A stretch of 64,000 nt of DNA. It comes from Rhodococcus sp. NBC_00297 (GTDB lineage Bacteria; Actinomycetota; Actinomycetes; Mycobacteriales; Mycobacteriaceae). Made by a program: the position numbers and the translations under genes. The notes below the pieces were generated by a model that did no database searches, was not told the DNA's origin, and saw only the letters and a list, made by a program, of their open reading frames with translations. Numbering within the stretch: the first letter of the stretch is position 1; each line of letters begins with the position of its first letter. The stretch is taken from NCBI RefSeq assembly GCF_036173065.1, contig NZ_CP108041.1:248001-312000 (forward strand). The letters are read 5' to 3'. Below, piece after piece: positions 63,579 to 64,000 of this stretch.

Positions 63579-64000
63579 TGTCGTCCCGCACGGAGCTGCC
63601 GGTCTGTGAGACGTGTGGCGTGCAGTTCGACCGCGTCGAACTGCACGAGTGCCCGATCTGCACCGACGAGCGCCAGTACGTCGGACGCGGCGGCCAGCGG
63701 TGGACCACCGTCGCCGAGGTGTCGGCGTCGCACCGGACCGTGGTGCGCGAGGAGTACCCGGGCCTGTGGGGCATCGGCACCGAGCCGACCTTCGCGATCG
63801 GTCAACGCGCGCTGCTGGTCCCCGGCGACGGCGGAAACCTGCTGTGGGACAGCATCACCACGATCGACGACGCCGCGATCGCCCGTGTCACCGAACTGGG
63901 CGGCGTGTCGGCCGTCGCTCTGTCCCACCCGCACTACTACAGCGCGATGGTCGAGTGGAGCGAGGCCTTCGGCGACGTGCCGATCTACGTGCACGAGTCC
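63578..64000 (+). CDS. MBL-fold hydrolase with zinc-ribbon-like N-terminus, cut by the window end
   Basis: 141 codons are visible. The N-terminus has CETCGVQF and CPICTDERQ, two CxxC pairs that suggest a small zinc-binding unit. A metallo-beta-lactamase domain follows: VREEYPGLWGIGTEPTFAIGQRALLV and the metal motif ALSHPHYYSAM (an HxH form). ATG at 63578 overlaps the upstream stop (TGATG), so the peptidase and this protein are probably made together. The 3' end is missing. Confidence 0.8.
   Translation, partial: MSSRTELPVCETCGVQFDRVELHECPICTDERQYVGRGGQRWTTVAEVSASHRTVVREEYPGLWGIGTEPTFAIGQRALLVPGDGGNLLWDSITTIDDAAIARVTELGGVSAVALSHPHYYSAMVEWSEAFGDVPIYVHES

Overview
This window is a GC-rich, gene-dense stretch of actinobacterial core chromosome. 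Gene content and order match the Mycobacteriales, and Nocardiaceae/Rhodococcus fits best: tkt-tal-zwf-opcA-pgl, ppc-secG-tpiA-pgk-gap-whiA-yvcK-rapZ-uvrC, the rib cluster, mihF, the pyr operon beside nusB-efp-pepQ, and aro-mltG-ruvX-alaS. The species cannot be fixed from sequence reading alone. I see no insertion sequence, prophage, CRISPR array, integrase, toxin-antitoxin pair, rRNA or tRNA gene. No gene-free stretch exceeds 300 bases; the longest gaps are about 236 bases (4379-4614 and 55903-56139).

Layout. 1-4378 (+): end of transketolase, then the pentose phosphate operon tal-zwf-opcA-pgl. 4615-16134 (-): ppc, secG, the glycolytic operon gap-pgk-tpiA, and the uvrC-rapZ-yvcK-whiA operon. 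16218-18176 (+): a secreted gamma-glutamyltransferase lipoprotein. 18183-41043 (-): one long co-directional block. Read 5' to 3' it holds pyrimidine synthesis (pyrR-pyrB-pyrC-PH protein-carA-carB-pyrF), then mihF-gmk-rpoZ-coaBC, metK, priA-fmt-rsmB, an SGNH lipoprotein, rpe, and riboflavin synthesis (ribD-ribE-ribBA-ribH) ending in a second membrane protein. 41134-43468 (-): pepQ-efp-nusB. 43588-44181 (+): a B-4DMT-type membrane protein. 44194-54722 (-): rarA-alaS-ruvX-mltG-aroE-prepilin peptidase-aroC-aroK-aroB, listed in transcription order. 54730-60646 (-): a DUF389 membrane protein, a circularly permuted ATP-grasp/alpha-E fusion, a transglutaminase and an APH-fold kinase. 60696-62516 (-): aspS. 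62661-64000 (+): a zinc metallopeptidase and the start of an MBL-fold protein.

The genes serve central metabolism and information processing. One group supplies pentose phosphates, NADPH, triose flux and oxaloacetate. Others make UMP, riboflavin, CoA, SAM and chorismate. The rest cover translation (fmt, efp, alaS, aspS, rsmB), transcription (rpoZ, nusB, whiA) and DNA repair or replication (uvrC, priA, rarA, ruvX). Junctions are tight: seventeen gene pairs overlap by exactly four bases (13 GTGA, 4 ATGA), and three more share one base (TGATG or TAATG). This points to widespread translational coupling.

Nothing here looks like a wholly new system. The points most worth a second look are: a PyrR-type RNA loop next to the pyrR ribosome-binding site; the poorly characterised ATP-grasp/alpha-E + transglutaminase pair; three hairpins upstream of gap; a RapZ whose Walker A lysine/arginine position is leucine; an AroK with a repetitive N-terminus and a basic proline-rich tail; a 29-bp tandem duplication at the end of pgl; and several strong intergenic hairpins.
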